Below are positions 1 to 13,000 of a DNA stretch of 64,000 bases, one piece after another (position 1 is the stretch's first letter; each line of letters opens with the position of its first letter). Source of the stretch: Membranipora membranacea (Eukaryota; Bryozoa; Gymnolaemata; Cheilostomatida; Membraniporidae); contig OU612065.1 in NCBI GenBank assembly GCA_914767715.1, positions 15,810,001 to 15,874,000 of the forward strand. The letters are read 5' to 3'. The notes beneath the pieces were generated by a model, which was not told the origin of the DNA, did not search any database, and worked only from the letters and a program-made list of their open reading frames with translations. A program made the position numbers and the translations under genes.

Positions 1-239
1 GAATGGGTGCATTAATAGGGAAAAATTGACTGAAAGACAGGAAGTTTACTTGAAATGTAATTGAAAATTTATATCCGAGATCTCATCAAATTTGAGTTCG
101 AATTAAGGGAATGTAATGTAAGCCTTAAAAAAATGAAAAAAAATTTTTGCATCAGCTTATTTATATTCATTGGGAGCAGCGTAAAACACCTGCTGATTCT
201 AATCATCTCTACTTGCGTTACTTACAGCTTAATGTTAAG
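1..239. other. Upstream region / probable 5' UTR exon of SIRT1
   Basis: No confident coding sequence is visible here. A plausible splice acceptor (ttacttacag, ending near 229) lies just before the SIRT1 start codon, so bases from about 230 may belong to a 5' UTR exon whose partner lies outside the window. This is inferred from the splice signal only. Confidence 0.35.
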
Positions 240-246
240 ATGCTGA
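232..246 (+). promoter_or_regulatory. Possible short upstream ORF overlapping the SIRT1 start
   Basis: An ATG at 232 opens a four-codon frame (M-L-R-C-stop) ending at 246. It overlaps the proposed SIRT1 ATG at 240 in another frame. If 230 onward is transcribed leader, this could lower initiation at the main start. It could equally be chance, because four codons carry little information. Confidence 0.25.
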
Positions 247-3200
247 AGCGCAAAGCAGAAGCTGGTGGTGATCATTTACACGACTTGCCCACAAAGCGCT
301 CTCAACCTCTAAGTAATGACCTAGATGTAGCAGGTAAGATAAAATTGTTTCTGCCACCGGAACACAATTATCCAATTAACTTGTGGAAAACTTACAAGCT
401 GTCTCTTCCAGTTAGGCTGTGGATCCTTTACCTGAGGCATTGGGGAAAAACCCAAAATGCTACATCAAATGTATTAGTAAACTTGATGAAACAAAAAGTG
501 GAAACTTTTTTGCTAGCATATTTTCAGCTTTGAATATATAATATTTTTATCAGGATGTCTCTCCTTTTAAAAATTGCATAAAACATTTCTAGGAAGTTCA
601 AAGATGATGCCAATAAATGGTACAGGAAAACTAAGTGAACAAACTGATCAGACTAATTCAAGGGATCAACCAGCCGTGGTGAGTAAAAATGCATGTACAC
701 AACAATATAAGTGGAAAAAAACATTTCAAGTGTGAAATGCAGAATCTTATGTGCAAATGTTTCATTATCGAACACATTACATGTTGAATTTGTAAACTAC
801 CTAGATCAAATATAATTGATGGCGTTAATTGGTGATGCTAACACCTTCCGATGGATACGTTTCTAGAGTCCAAAGCTACCTTTCACAGCGCCACTACTTA
901 GTTCAGCTAACACCTTGGAAGAGGAAAGTTTCGCTCCTAAAGTCACTGTGACCGGGCCACCAGATGATGATAGCGGTAGAGAAGCGAGTGATGTAGATGG
1001 CTCCTGCTCTACTAATCCTAACCCTCTTATAGAGGCTGGCTCAGATGCAGACTCAGATAGCAGCTCGGATGATGAGCCAGGAGAAAACAAATGGCTCCCA
1101 ATCGCTGGTAGGATATAATATATTCCTATATCAATCATTTAACTGAACAATCATGTTACCCACTTAAGGTTTTTTTCCATTGCTGGGACAGCCAAATCTA
1201 AGACATCTCAAGTTTGAAGAATTTATGTTTGATAAGTCTGCCCTGAAATCAAACCCAGCCACAGTCTTGCTCCATGAGGTAAAATTCAGATGTTATTTCT
1301 TTGTAAACTTTAGCATTGAATATTTATCACAGGGCCGATGTCTTGGGTTCAGCGCCAGATGATGGAAGGTAAAGATCCCCGTGTAATTCTCAATGAGATT
1401 CTACCTAGCGGTACATCGATACCAGATGGTGTACATGATGTCATGCTTTGGAAGATCATAGTATCAATACTATCTGAACCGCCCAAGCGCAAGAAACTAG
1501 ACTCTGTGAACACAATGAATGATCTTATAGAGCTAATAAAGAAATGCTCAAACATCATTGTACTGACTGGTGCTGGGGTAAGCTGTTTAGAAGATTCCAT
1601 CCTTTACATGCATTTTAACTTACCAATAAGTCTTTCCCATATGCCTCACTACAAACTCAAATTCAATCTAGATAATTATCCTAATTTTTAGTGGTTTGAA
1701 TGAAACTTTTTTGAGTTGTCTGCTCACACTTTTGAACAGTACGCATGGTGTCGGTGATGTCTGTATGTATGAAGATGCTGTGAGCTACTGTACAATATTA
1801 CTATTCCACACTACTTCCAATGCAGAGTCTCAATTCGGAGTCGCATGATGTGCTATATTGATAACAATCACATGTAAAAAAATATACTAACTCTTGTGAT
1901 CTTGACTAAGATGTGTAGATCACCGATAAAGTAGGCTATGACTACCACGAACCGTATGCTGATGCTGTAATGTAAGGGTATTTATTCATCCTCTGCAACT
2001 TTTCTTTTGTGCCATAAAAGTAGATTTTTAGGTTTCTCATGTTCTTAAGTTCCAACAGAACAAGCATTCCTCATGTATGAACTAAAGAGGAAAAGATTAG
2101 GCAAATAAGGTTAAAAGTCTACGTGAGAAGAGAACTCAAAAAAGCCTATTTCATTTTTATAAATATTGCACAGATCAGCTCATGTCTCAGAGCTGTGCAT
2201 GCTCAGAAGGTGAAAGTAATGACTTTCTTATTGTTCAGGTGTCAGTATCATGCGGTATACCAGACTTTCGTTCACGGGATGGGCTGTACGCCAGACTATC
2301 TGTTGAATATCCAGATTTACCAGATCCACAGGCTATGTTTGATATAAACTATTTCGAAAGGAACCCATATCCATTTTTCAAATTTGCAAAGGTATGGTAG
2401 CATTCCAAATAACACACTCATTACTTGCTCTAGCGTTTATTGTTGCAAGATATAAAATTCCTTGCATCTGTAGGGTTTGCCAATTGATTAATTCCCGACA
2501 TAATTGTTGTGCTTCCCAAGAAAGATACTCACACTCCTCTCTAGTTCTCATGTTTTGCTAGTGTACAGGTTTTATAGAAACTTGTGTAGACAACGTACAA
2601 ATTATGTGTAATTATTGACTGTTGACTGTATTATTATGATTATTATAAATTGTAGGAAATTTACCCTGGGAGTTTTCAGCCCTCTCCCAGCCATCGCTTC
2701 ATAAAAGCCATTGAAGCAAAAAATAAATTGCTGAGAAACTACACGCAGAATATCGATACACTGGAGCAAGTAGCTGATATTAAGAAGGTCGTACAATGTC
2801 ATGGTAAGAACAGTGCAGTACGCCTGATACATCAATGGACTATCATGCCATAAGATATACATAGCCAATCCACTGTTGCTTTGCGCTCAAAGATTTTGAG
2901 AGTTTTTTCTTCCCATAGTTATGTCAAACTCAAATCATTTTTTTATGATTAACTTTGCCAGTTTGTATTGGGATATGTTTGCTAGTATGGATCACCAGAA
3001 CATGATTGATAATATATATATATCTTACTCTTTTCTTTGCCGTCTGTCATGACTCATCTATCTCATGCAGGGTCATTTGCCAACGCCACTTGTATGAAGT
3101 GCAAACATAAAGTCACCTGTGCAGATATAAAAGAGGAGATATTCAACCAAGTTAGTAAATTTTACATAGACCAATTTTGTTGTATTGCTCTAGATTTTTT

Positions 3201-6200
3201 AATTTAACCTGTCAAGGTTATGTTTGTGATGGTATTAACTATTAAGTCTGATGCGAAGAGGAGTTATTTTTGTAAAATTTGTAAAATAGCTCATATCCAT
3301 CCTGCTAAACAATGAAATTGAGTTGATGAAATTGCATAAGATATCAGGAAGCAATGTTTATTTTAGTTGTCCTGAGGAATCACCATTGATACATTATTAC
3401 ACATAATTAAGACGTAAAGATAATGTTTTCCGTTATAATCTGATTTAGAAAATACCACATTGTAAATATTGTCAAGCAGAGGAAGGACAACCAGACAATA
3501 TAGTCAAGCCTGATATCGTTTTCTTCGGTGAAAGTTTACCTGAAGAATTTCATGACCAGATTGCTGAGGACAAGGCACATTGTGATCTACTTATAGTCAT
3601 CGGGTCCTCTCTCAAAGTCCGGCCTGTCTCACTGATTCCAGGTCAGTTGTATTTTTTAGATTAGAGCGCTCAAGAGACTGCATCTTAATCATGATCAGCC
3701 ATTTCCGCTGTCTGTGTGTTTAATAATCCTCATTACCAAACAATGTGAAATAGGCCAACATGATATTAGATGATAATTAATAGGAGTAAAGTTAAATTTT
3801 GGATTTTCGCTGCTGTAAAATAAACACCATCAAATTACTACAACCATAGGATAACTCCAACTTTGGAAAAATATATTTGTATTGTTGTAGACTCTCTACC
3901 TGCTTCTGTACCACAAGTGTTGATTAATCGAGAGCCTCTGCCTCACATGACCTTTGATATGGAGTTACTGGGTAACTGTGACATGATAGTACAAGAGTTA
4001 ACTCGGCGATTACACTGGGGTGCTCTAACTACGGGTAGTATTCCTCATCCACTATCACAAATAGGTAAGTTGTTTCAATTAGTATAAAATCACCTACCAC
4101 ATACTGTATTATGCAGCTTATGGTCACAGGCAGATAAGTAAGAGACATAGTTTGTAGAAATCGGGGTTGGGGGTCTTCTGCACTGCATGAGAACAGCACA
4201 ACAAAAATTGGATTCTATGACATCGTGACATTCTATCAGGAAATTGAGGCAGAGAATGCGGATGCTAACTATGTGGATGACAGAGTACAATTAGTTGCAA
4301 GAGAATTTAAAAGCGGTTGATAATAATTTCTGATTTGGCACTGGCGAGCCATTCATCCTAGCCAGGTCTGTTCGGATCAGGACCATAAATACAGGAGGTC
4401 TACTGTGTGCTTGCATGCAGTATAAAGATCCCCCTCTGCCTCTTCGAAAAAAGAGTAGCCGGCAACGGCGGGCAAGGGTATAGGGTACTACCCCACACAA
4501 GCAACCCGAGCTTAAGGGGGCCCGTTAAATAGGGCGGTCAAATAAGACCTAGTGCATAGAAAGAAAAACAAAAATTCTGAGAAACTGAGTTCATCTTATA
4601 TTTTGGTTTTGAAATAGTATATAGCTCTGACATTTTACATGTTATAACATCATGAAATATTTTCTCTTTTTTTCTCTAATTCAATGAAATAAGAACTGTG
4701 ATGAATGACTTGCTGTCAATTTGCTACATTTTGTTCACCTTTCAAATTTCTAGCCAATTTGAGCAGGCTTATTTTTTGGAAGTTTCAACGTAGCCTGTCT
4801 TGATCAACCATTGTGTACACAGGAAATACCAACATACTTTGGCACTGCATATCCGTTTTCCCTACACTTGAGGTAACTGAGTGCCTTAAGAACCCCGTCA
4901 AAATTTACAGTTTTGGGCGTACATTGCGTCATATAATATAGGAAAACAGGATATGCTGTGCCAATTTCTGCTGGCATTTCCTGTGCGTACAATGGTTTAT
5001 CAAAGCAGCTCTTTGTATGTGAAAACTATAGAAATTTTTTCTTGTAGTCATGATAACGGTCTATTTGAAGGCATTTGGGAAGAACGCTAAAAGAATGACA
5101 CAAAACTCATCTGTATTTGCTGGTCTATAGTAATAATGGTACCTGGGCTACCCTTAAACAAAAATGATTTAGATAGCCAATTGAAGTATTAGAAAATTTT
5201 TCTATGAAGAAATGGGAAATTCATTAATAGCTAACATTTACTAAGCTTCATTACTCTAAACAATCTCCCACCTTTGTGAGCTAGTGAAAATAATCATAGC
5301 ATGATGTTACCTCCAAACTGGCTAAACTAAACTCTGTAAAAGTCAGATTAGAGTTTAGGCATTTCATCAGTTCATCATTCTTATATTAATCCAAAAAATA
5401 TTATGATGAACTCATTTTCACCTGTTTTCAAATATATTTTCGTGTCCCTACCCTGAAGGCCAAGAACTTGATGGATAGTCCTTGGTAGCACTTGACTCTT
5501 TTGCTCCCAATTTGTCAATGCAGGCCAGGGGGGTCTTTCAATTAGAAGCAGCCAAAATCGCAATCTGATCGCTCACTAACTGAGTGAGCGATACCTGCTA
5601 GGCTCTCGCTTTCAGATCGCTCAGTCACTTGATGGAACTATATACATTCTGAGTGACGATTTTGTGAGTGAGTGAGTGATAATTTTGAGCGATGTAATAG
5701 TGATAACTTGCTTTAGTGAAGGATCGCTCTTTCTAATTGAAAGACCCTCCAGGCTCACTGATTTTTGTATCGTCTACAATATTTTTGACAGGTATGGAGC
5801 AGTTGAAGCCTATTTTGCCCAGCCAGAGTCCAAATCTGAGTAACAAGTTTCAGCTACGACCCCCTGTTGTTGTGGGTGACAGCTCTTTTCAGTGCCTCTC
5901 AGACATGGAGACTTCACAGATATCCAGCCATCATCGTGAGTTCAAACTTCTTTATATCTTGAGAGCCCAGCTATAACATTCAAAAACTTGCCATTCACAA
6001 TTATTGTCGCCAATCCTATCTAAATGGCAATAATGTCTTTACCCAGTTTGAGTGCTCAAACTCTGCCAGGGCTCGGTAATGGCATTTCATCATCAACCAC
6101 ATCCCAATCAGTTTGAAAATGCCACAAACAACGTTCAAGCACTTTGATTAGTCTTTTCCTGGTTTTTGAATAATAATAGCAATTGTCAAAAAGAGAGTAA

Positions 6201-7992
6201 TTCTGATGTCTGTGTTACTTGATGCTGGAGTTCAATTTCAACGCCCGATCGATCGGATGTGTGGGTCGTTGTTCAAATAATACTAAAAAATCCAAGTTTG
6301 AATAATTCCAATTATCTGATATTTTTATTTAGTACTGTTCCATGGAGATTATTTGAACCCATTGGAAGGATCACAGCTTTCAGTGCTTCGTTCACTCAAA
6401 GTGAACAGCATGTCCGTGCCTCATAAGCATCTCAATCTCTTTGGTCCCAAAGACACGAGTTTTCTGGGTAAACTGAAATTTGATGTAGTGATGTGTGTTC
6501 CTAACCCACCAGTGTTCCTATTGCTAGTTCCGCTTTATCCTAATTTCCTTCACCCATTGAGCCGATATTAGCTGTTGTGATAACATTTTTCCAATAAAAA
6601 ACCATGATTGCACTATGTTGTAAAGTTGTTCAGTTTAGCATGAGAAAGTGGATCTGCAAATCTGATTTCTGGACTGGAGTGTTCTAACAACAAAAATGGC
6701 ACATATCATATTGAGTAAAGGCGGGGACAGTTCTTTCATTAAACCATATTAACAGTCATAAAAAATTCTATTTCAATATTACTCTGGTTACACAAAAGAT
6801 ATTTACAAAGACACTAAATATGTTACATAACAAAACATACGTTATAATTGACTGTTATCTTATAGCTGACCCGATGTCGGTGGATGGAAGCCCTGCAGTG
6901 ACACGACAGGATGGTATCATGACTTCCTCATCAGACACTGAATCAGCTGCACATGCAGTGCATTCATTCTCAGGAAAACTACAGGAGGCCATCAGTACAT
7001 CTAAACCTGGACCTTCATCAGAGAAACCATCTACTTCATCAGAGCCTCAAACTCCTAAACTCTCCACAGAATCAAAATCACTGTCAACCAGACTTCCAGG
7101 TCTGTTAGTTTTTTTTCCTATATAGCATATAAGTAAATAACAAATAAATAAATATATAGAAAAAAACAACTAACAATACCAATAAAATATATTATATTTT
7201 TTTGTCATCTCTTTCTCATTGAAAAATATCTTTTGTCTATAAAAAAGAGCCATATGTAATTTAAATACCCTGTTATAGCTAACATTAAATTTTTTCTGTA
7301 CAAAGACGGCAAATCTCGTTATCTGTAATGATTGTTTTAAGAAGGATTAAAAGACCTCTTTGTCATCTGTTTTAGAGTACACATATTTACATTTGGAGCC
7401 AGCGCGTTATGTGTTCCCCGGTGCAGAAGTAACTGAGGATGATGGTAATTCTGACTCGGAGGCAGATGATATGGTATCAGACCTTCACAGTGATACACAC
7501 AGCGATATACACAGTGAGCCTCCGTACGACCCGAGTCATATCGTCAGTGATACTGATCAGCATGATAGTGATCATGAGACACATAGTGAGAGTAATCATC
7601 CCTCTACATCCAGCTCTCGTCACAGACAGGTACTCTGCCGCTGTAAACTATCAACTGTAAATATAAATTCTGCAGGGCCATTAGAATTATAAAAATGAGA
7701 TACTGTTTCTGTTCCTCTTGTCTAATTAGTCAATCTAGAAATAGCAGAAAGTTCAGACATTGTAAACCTAACTGGCCAATCAGTCAGTGTAATTGCATGT
7801 ACAACATGTTTCTATGTATCCCAGGTTCAGAGGCAAATGGTAGTTCACCATGATGAAGATGCTTTTGATGCCTTTCCTGATACTAACTCATCCAGCCGAG
7901 CGACTCTGGTCGGATTTGATGTGGACACACCGAGTGAGTCTAGCGTACCCCAGCCTTTCCAGAGAAGTGCGCGTAACATGTTCAGGAACTAG
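240..7992 (+). CDS. SIRT1: NAD-dependent protein deacetylase sirtuin-1
   Basis: Class I sirtuin that removes acetyl groups from lysines of histones and transcription factors using NAD, mainly in the nucleus. Fourteen coding exons join in phase: 240-333, 593-678, 867-1107, 1333-1577, 2239-2391, 2656-2803, 3071-3150, 3449-3641, 3891-4064, 5792-5935, 6333-6467, 6866-7099, 7376-7629 and 7825-7992, giving about 782 residues (human SIRT1 has 747). The N-terminus has basic clusters (KRKAEAG, PPKRKK) and an acidic serine stretch. The Rossmann NAD motif [15 protein letters not shown] spans exons 4/5 (Gly220-222). YTQNIDTLE, the catalytic QCHG (His322), zinc ligands Cys330, Cys333, Cys354 and Cys357, and GSSLKVRPV follow. 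Exon 13 carries [10 protein letters not shown], matching the C-terminal segment that packs on the catalytic core in SIRT1, so this is SIRT1 and not another sirtuin. All catalytic and zinc residues are intact. Introns contain several small inverted-repeat elements. Exon 1 could be preceded by a non-coding exon. Confidence 0.97.
4791..5011. repeat. Fold-back (long inverted repeat) element in SIRT1 intron 9
   Basis: Two arms of roughly 65 bp face each other around a centre of about 75 bp. The left arm includes ttgatcaaccattgtgtaca and then tttggcactgcatatccg. The right arm, read on the other strand, gives ttgataaaccattgtacgca and then attggcacagcatatcc. Mismatches are scattered. The structure fits a non-autonomous DNA transposon (MITE). 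No coding capacity is visible and the exact ends and target duplication were not resolved. Confidence 0.7.
5528..5750 (+). mobile_element. MITE copy 1, family ending GGGGGGTCTTTCAATTAGAA
   Basis: A 223-bp element in SIRT1 intron 9, bounded by inverted ends GGGGGGTCTTTCAATTAGAA (left) and TTCTAATTGAAAGACCCTCC (right). The interior is full of short gatcgctcac/gtgagcgat motifs. The reverse complement of 32034-32280 is closely similar along nearly its whole length, including tcacttgatggaactatata. It has no open reading frame of note. Small size, inverted ends and a second copy indicate a non-autonomous cut-and-paste element. The superfamily is unknown because the target duplication is unclear. 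Confidence 0.8.
6045..6150. repeat. Diverged copy of the TAGTTTGAGCGC fold-back family
   Basis: It begins with the palindrome AGTTTGAGTGCTCAAACT. It then runs through ggcatttcatcatcaaccac and aaaatgcc to gttcaagcactttgatt, the same order as the intact element at 13012-13140 (agcatatcattatcaaccac and aaatgcta). It lies in SIRT1 intron 10. It is clearly degenerate, so the limits are approximate. Confidence 0.5.
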
Positions 7993-10027
7993 TAATGTCT
8001 TATATTATAATAAGTAAACCTCCCTGCTTAGCAAACGTCTATCCTGGAGCTCACTTTTGAGACTGTCCTTATTTAAGTGAATGCCGAATACTTGGTGATC
8101 TGGCGATTCATTTTAGATGCTACATTGTGCATGGAAGCTTGGGTGCTCCATTATTGGCAAGGAAGCATAACATATATATCCATATTAACAGACCCAGCAT
8201 ATACATTTTTTTATCTTGTACACAAATATTTTCTCATGATATTATTCTCGGTGAAAGTGCTCGTCATACTATTTGATTGCTCTGGCGTCAGTTTTGACGC
8301 TACTGTTGTACAAAATGGGTGCAGGTTGACTTAACTTCTCAGACCCACATATTTTAACACATACCTATTTACTCTTCAGTATTCAATGTAGAATTAGAAT
8401 AACCAAAAAAATCTGATCGGTCAAGTAAATCAAACATATTTTTTGACTAATTTTTTTTAGCCATATAGTGATTGATGTATAAAAATGAGCCTTATGCAAA
8501 AAAGATCTGTTCAGTGCTACTTTCTTGAACCATGATTGTTTTTTGTAGACATTTACCCCATTGTATTATAACACATACGATACGATACATATATTGTAAT
8601 AAATAATAAAAGGGATCGCATGAATGAAGGATTCTTTCTGTAGTGATTTCTAAATGTAGTGAAGACTCATGAAATCTCAGTTTGAGGGAGAGCTCAACTT
8701 GGAAATGGTATTGGTGCAAACATTGATTTACACCACCTCAAATTTTGATGTGCCTGCAACTGCATTATTATGACAATATTTGACATCTGTATTTTACTTT
8801 CATTGTAGTTTATTGACTAACCAATGACCCTCAAGCTGAACAGAGACTGTCTAGCCTTGCTTATCTAATGAACAAATTCAGATTGGGATGGCATGTTGGA
8901 ATTTTCATTTAATCGCTTTGACCAGGTTTCGCAACAGACAGTCCTATCAAACTTCAAAAGTGCACATGTTGACTTTCTGTCACCTTTCAAATGATTTTTC
9001 TCACTCTCTTCTTGACCTGTTGAATGCAAAATGTAGCTTTGAACCCAAAAGCAGGTGACTCTGTAAACTTGAAGTTACTTGGCAATGTGACGAGCTGATT
9101 GATCTTGCAGTGGATCTGATATCTCCATGTTGTATAGACTGTCTAGATCAATCATGGTCCAATTGCCTGCATTCAAGGCAGCTGACATTCTATTGCTGAG
9201 CCGCTGGCTTAGAAGAGGGAGCAACTCCAAATGCAGGCAAATTGGATCATAACTGATATATTACATCAATACCTGCCTTCTTATTGTTTCTTTTTTTGAT
9301 TTTTTCAAACACCTGGTCTTATTTGCTTCTTGCATTGAGCGGTGTTAAGTAAAGTTCATATGATACGTTCCTGCCGTGGCTCATTTTCTTTCAAGCAGTG
9401 ATTTTTTAGGACATTTTGTGTTTGTTTCTTATGTGGTACACTATGCAATACATACAATTTAAGCTTGATGGGAAAAACTTAAAATAAATCAAATCTAGAC
9501 AGCACGGCACTGGTCATCGAGTCAACTTCTATTTGAGGTGAGAATCGTACATGTATTTATAACTATAAAGCCATACAAACTAAGAATGGAGAAAAAAAAC
9601 TGTTAATAATTAAAATTATACAATGACTGATTTGGTGTGAAAATACTTGGCAAGGACTAGAAAAACTTGTGACAATGGCATACTGATGATCGATCACCTC
9701 AGGATAAAATGGTATATCAGTTACATAATAGTTATAATCATTTTTTTGAGCCCACATATTAAAAATGATAAGTCTAATGAAGTTTTTTTGGAACTACAAC
9801 ATTGCAGGCTTCAAAACAGGAACATATTCTTCTCTAGTCTACAGAGCAAGGCAGGAGCCAGTTAGATCTTGTAAATTTATCCACGTTGAGCTTTTTATGC
9901 TAGTCCATGTTACTTACTATTTATCCTCATAGAACACAGAAATACAAAATGCTGCCACAAATACTATGACATTTACTTACATGATTATACAAAGAATTAA
10001 AATCACTTTCTATAAAATAATCGGGAG
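7993..10027. other. Spacer between convergent SIRT1 and GPR158-like genes
   Basis: This 2-kb AT-rich spacer should hold the 3' UTRs of both genes. AATAAA-like hexamers occur on the + strand near 8600 and 9484, but I cannot say which is used. No coding exon was recognised. It contains one inverted-repeat element at 9140-9258. Confidence 0.6.
9140..9258. repeat. MITE copy A, family with TCCAATTGCCTGCATT arms
   Basis: The left arm reads atcatggtccaattgcctgc. The right arm, on the other strand, reads gttatgatccaatttgcctg, and an internal ggagcaactccaaatgcagg sits before the right end. The same arms and the same internal motif recur at 49105-49221 in an IQSEC intron. The pair defines a short, non-coding, inverted-repeat family. 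Ends are approximate. Confidence 0.65.
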
Positions 10028-13000
10028 CTAAAAAGAAAGTTGATTTGTTTCTTTTGCATGACTAGAAGAATTTTTGTCATTGGCAGTGGAACTTATTTGA
10101 GGAGTATTAAGTGGCTCTAATTCAGCTTCCTCCGACACGTCGGCAGCGCTTCCCCTTCCAGACTTCTTTGCACCGTGTTTAGATATTTGTTTGTAAAATG
10201 GCAGCTTAGACTTGGAGTGTCCACGTTTACCTTGCAGATGAGGATTTTCATACCTCATGACTTTGACCTTGAGTGTCTGCAACTGCTCGTAAACTCTACG
10301 AAGCTCCTTCTGCAAATAAAGATTGTTAGCCATAGACTTAATAATTAAGTCTATGTTGTTATCAAATGTCACATGAACTTGTGCCCTTGTTATGCTCCCA
10401 CTTTCTGTCACAAATACTAACCCCCGTAACTTTTCTTGCATTTTCTGGTGGATAACAATAACCTTTTTGACCTATGGTTGTGACAGTTTGTCAGGGTGTC
10501 CCCTCACAAAGATGCATGCCTCCGAAGGCACCATTATTCATAGTATTTAAGAATTTAGTCACAATACAAGCAATGCAGGCAGGCAGATGAAATGAATGAT
10601 TACACAATTACTTGAAAAGTAAACCCGCTCTAGCAGAGGTCAATAACAAGCAACGCAGGCCAAAGACTTTTAGTTCCGGTAGGAGACTGAACCTGCTCCA
10701 ACCAGTATATTGCTGCAGCATAATGGGTGTAAAACCATTTAGCTTTCTATATACCCATATTTTCTGTGAATAACAAGTCATTCATTGACCAGCTCAAAAA
10801 AATTGATCTGGCATTGACGAGATAACCATTTTCCAATTCTTATTTGAGCAGATTATTGGAATTTCGAGGCTAATGCGTCAATATCATCCGCTAAGAGGTA
10901 CAACTCTCTGCTGAACAACAACTATACTATCATACCTTAATTTCCTCAGGACTCATTTCAGCAATATTGATTTCATCAATGTCTATTTCACCGTTAGCTG
11001 CAGGCCCATGTGTCCTGAAGTCCACCAAATCTGTTCTATTTCCAGCTCCAGCTCCACTCAGGAATACGCCATCTGTTGCCGGTGCTTTCTTCAGATAATA
11101 GAACTGAAACAGAGAATCCGAATCCATATTCATATTGTTGGGAGTTGCTCACCCACTATTGCAAAACACATTGGGTAGATAACCAATAACCAATGGGGAA
11201 AAAATTCAGACACCGTTCCAGAGTTTCATAAATGATTCCACCATGAATCAACTTTGTCTTTTTGTTGGATGGTGCAGCATTTCATGACAGCCTCTTTCTG
11301 ACGTCTCACCAAGTGCACCACAAGTAATGATTCAGCTACTGATGTCACAAATGACATCATCTAATAGTTTCCTGTTTTTTGTTCGTATTCCCCTATGACC
11401 CATTCTTTAACTACATAACGAGGAGGATATTGCCATCCCACTGACTAATTTCATCATAGATTGATCATCAGCTGAGCAAGAAGTTTCATTGGAGCAGGTT
11501 TAGCCAATATCCGCCAAACAGACCACATCACTCCAATTATGGGGATAGGTTTTTGTTCAGATGCTTCACCAAAAATAGATCGTCATATTTTGTGACTCAT
11601 TCCGTCTAACAGATATTGATGTTTTCAATTATTCATTGGGCTAAAAAATAATAGTTCTTCTGTCCTGCCTTATCCCTCGAGACATTGTCAATCCTAGAGT
11701 TGAATGATACAGACTAGGCTGTCAAGACAGACAGCATGAAAATGGTGCTGAGTCAAACAATAGCAGACACTGTCCTTAGGACAGTCTGCTTCACAAGCAA
11801 GTGTTGTTTTCGTTAAAAATTCAAACATCCCGGATCTCTAATATAATTTGAATGTATTAATTCAGATAAGTGTGCCTTGCCTATTTACGCATCTTCATAC
11901 TATTTTAGGCTTGATAGCGTAGTTGGCAGGTTTTAATCGTGGTCAGTCCTCAGGATTGATTTACTCCTTGGTGATTTGTAACCCAGGCCAGTTTAGCCAA
12001 TCAGTTGAAGACTTCTTGTCTAGAGGTGATTCCTAGATAAGATTTAATTTTTTTCGTTTTTTTTCATTCAACTATTACTTTAGAGGAGGAATGGATTCCT
12101 AGGAGGAAAAGGTTTAATTTCAGACAGGCTTGAACCAGCTTAATTCAAGGATAGCTAACATTGATGACACTCTTCACACATCTCTTTAATTTTTAAAGAT
12201 TTCCACCATATATGACAAGTTGGTAGACCCAGAAATCAGGAGGTCTCCGCGGACGAACTCTCGACCCGGAGTACCACTCTGCGCGTCCCGCAGTGAAGGT
12301 GTAATTTGGCCCTTGTTGTCATTTATTTTAAGCCAAAACTAGAGCGTTCATATTATGAAATGCGTAATTTGACCTGATTTTAAAAATAATATTGTTGCAC
12401 TTTATCTGAACGAGGAGAGATAGTATGTTAATAGGCAATTATATCTAGATATATGTGCTGTTGGGGTAGGAAAACATAGTTTTTCTTGCAACTAGAAGCT
12501 TAAAAAGTTTTCTGGGTGAAGAAAGCTGAAAAAAGGGAGGAAAAAGGGAGATAGGGAGGATGTGGAAAATACCCCTAAAAACTGGGAGGCTCCCTACCAA
12601 AAAGGGAGACTTGTCAGGTATGATTTCCACCTCAGCTAGACAAAATTTAGTGACAGCTAACATTAAACCCCCCCCTAACTAGCTGAACTTAACGCTAGCT
12701 AATATTCCTCTGGAGCATGTGTTACACACTTACCTTAGGGCAGAAGACTAACAGTAATGAGACGGTGACTGATAACTGTAGGTATACAAAATACACGATA
12801 AATGTATAGTATGATCCGCCCACTAGAACACCACTGTAAAACATGAAAAATAAACAGTTAGAGATATATTTTTTTACATTCCATTTGTCTGGGTTCACCA
12901 TCTACAGCTAAAATGATTCGAAATTTGAAATCGCCAAATGAAACTGCTTCTGTAGGTATATCTCATTCACACTCAATGACAAGCTATTATGTGAGAATAT

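Noticed and set aside
863-1138. 91-codon serine-rich minus-strand frame
   Set aside because: It is antisense to SIRT1 exon 3; its composition is explained by the acidic/serine codons on the other strand.
12240-12310. GC-rich patch resembling a structured RNA
   Set aside because: No tRNA cloverleaf, no A/B boxes and no clear stem could be drawn.
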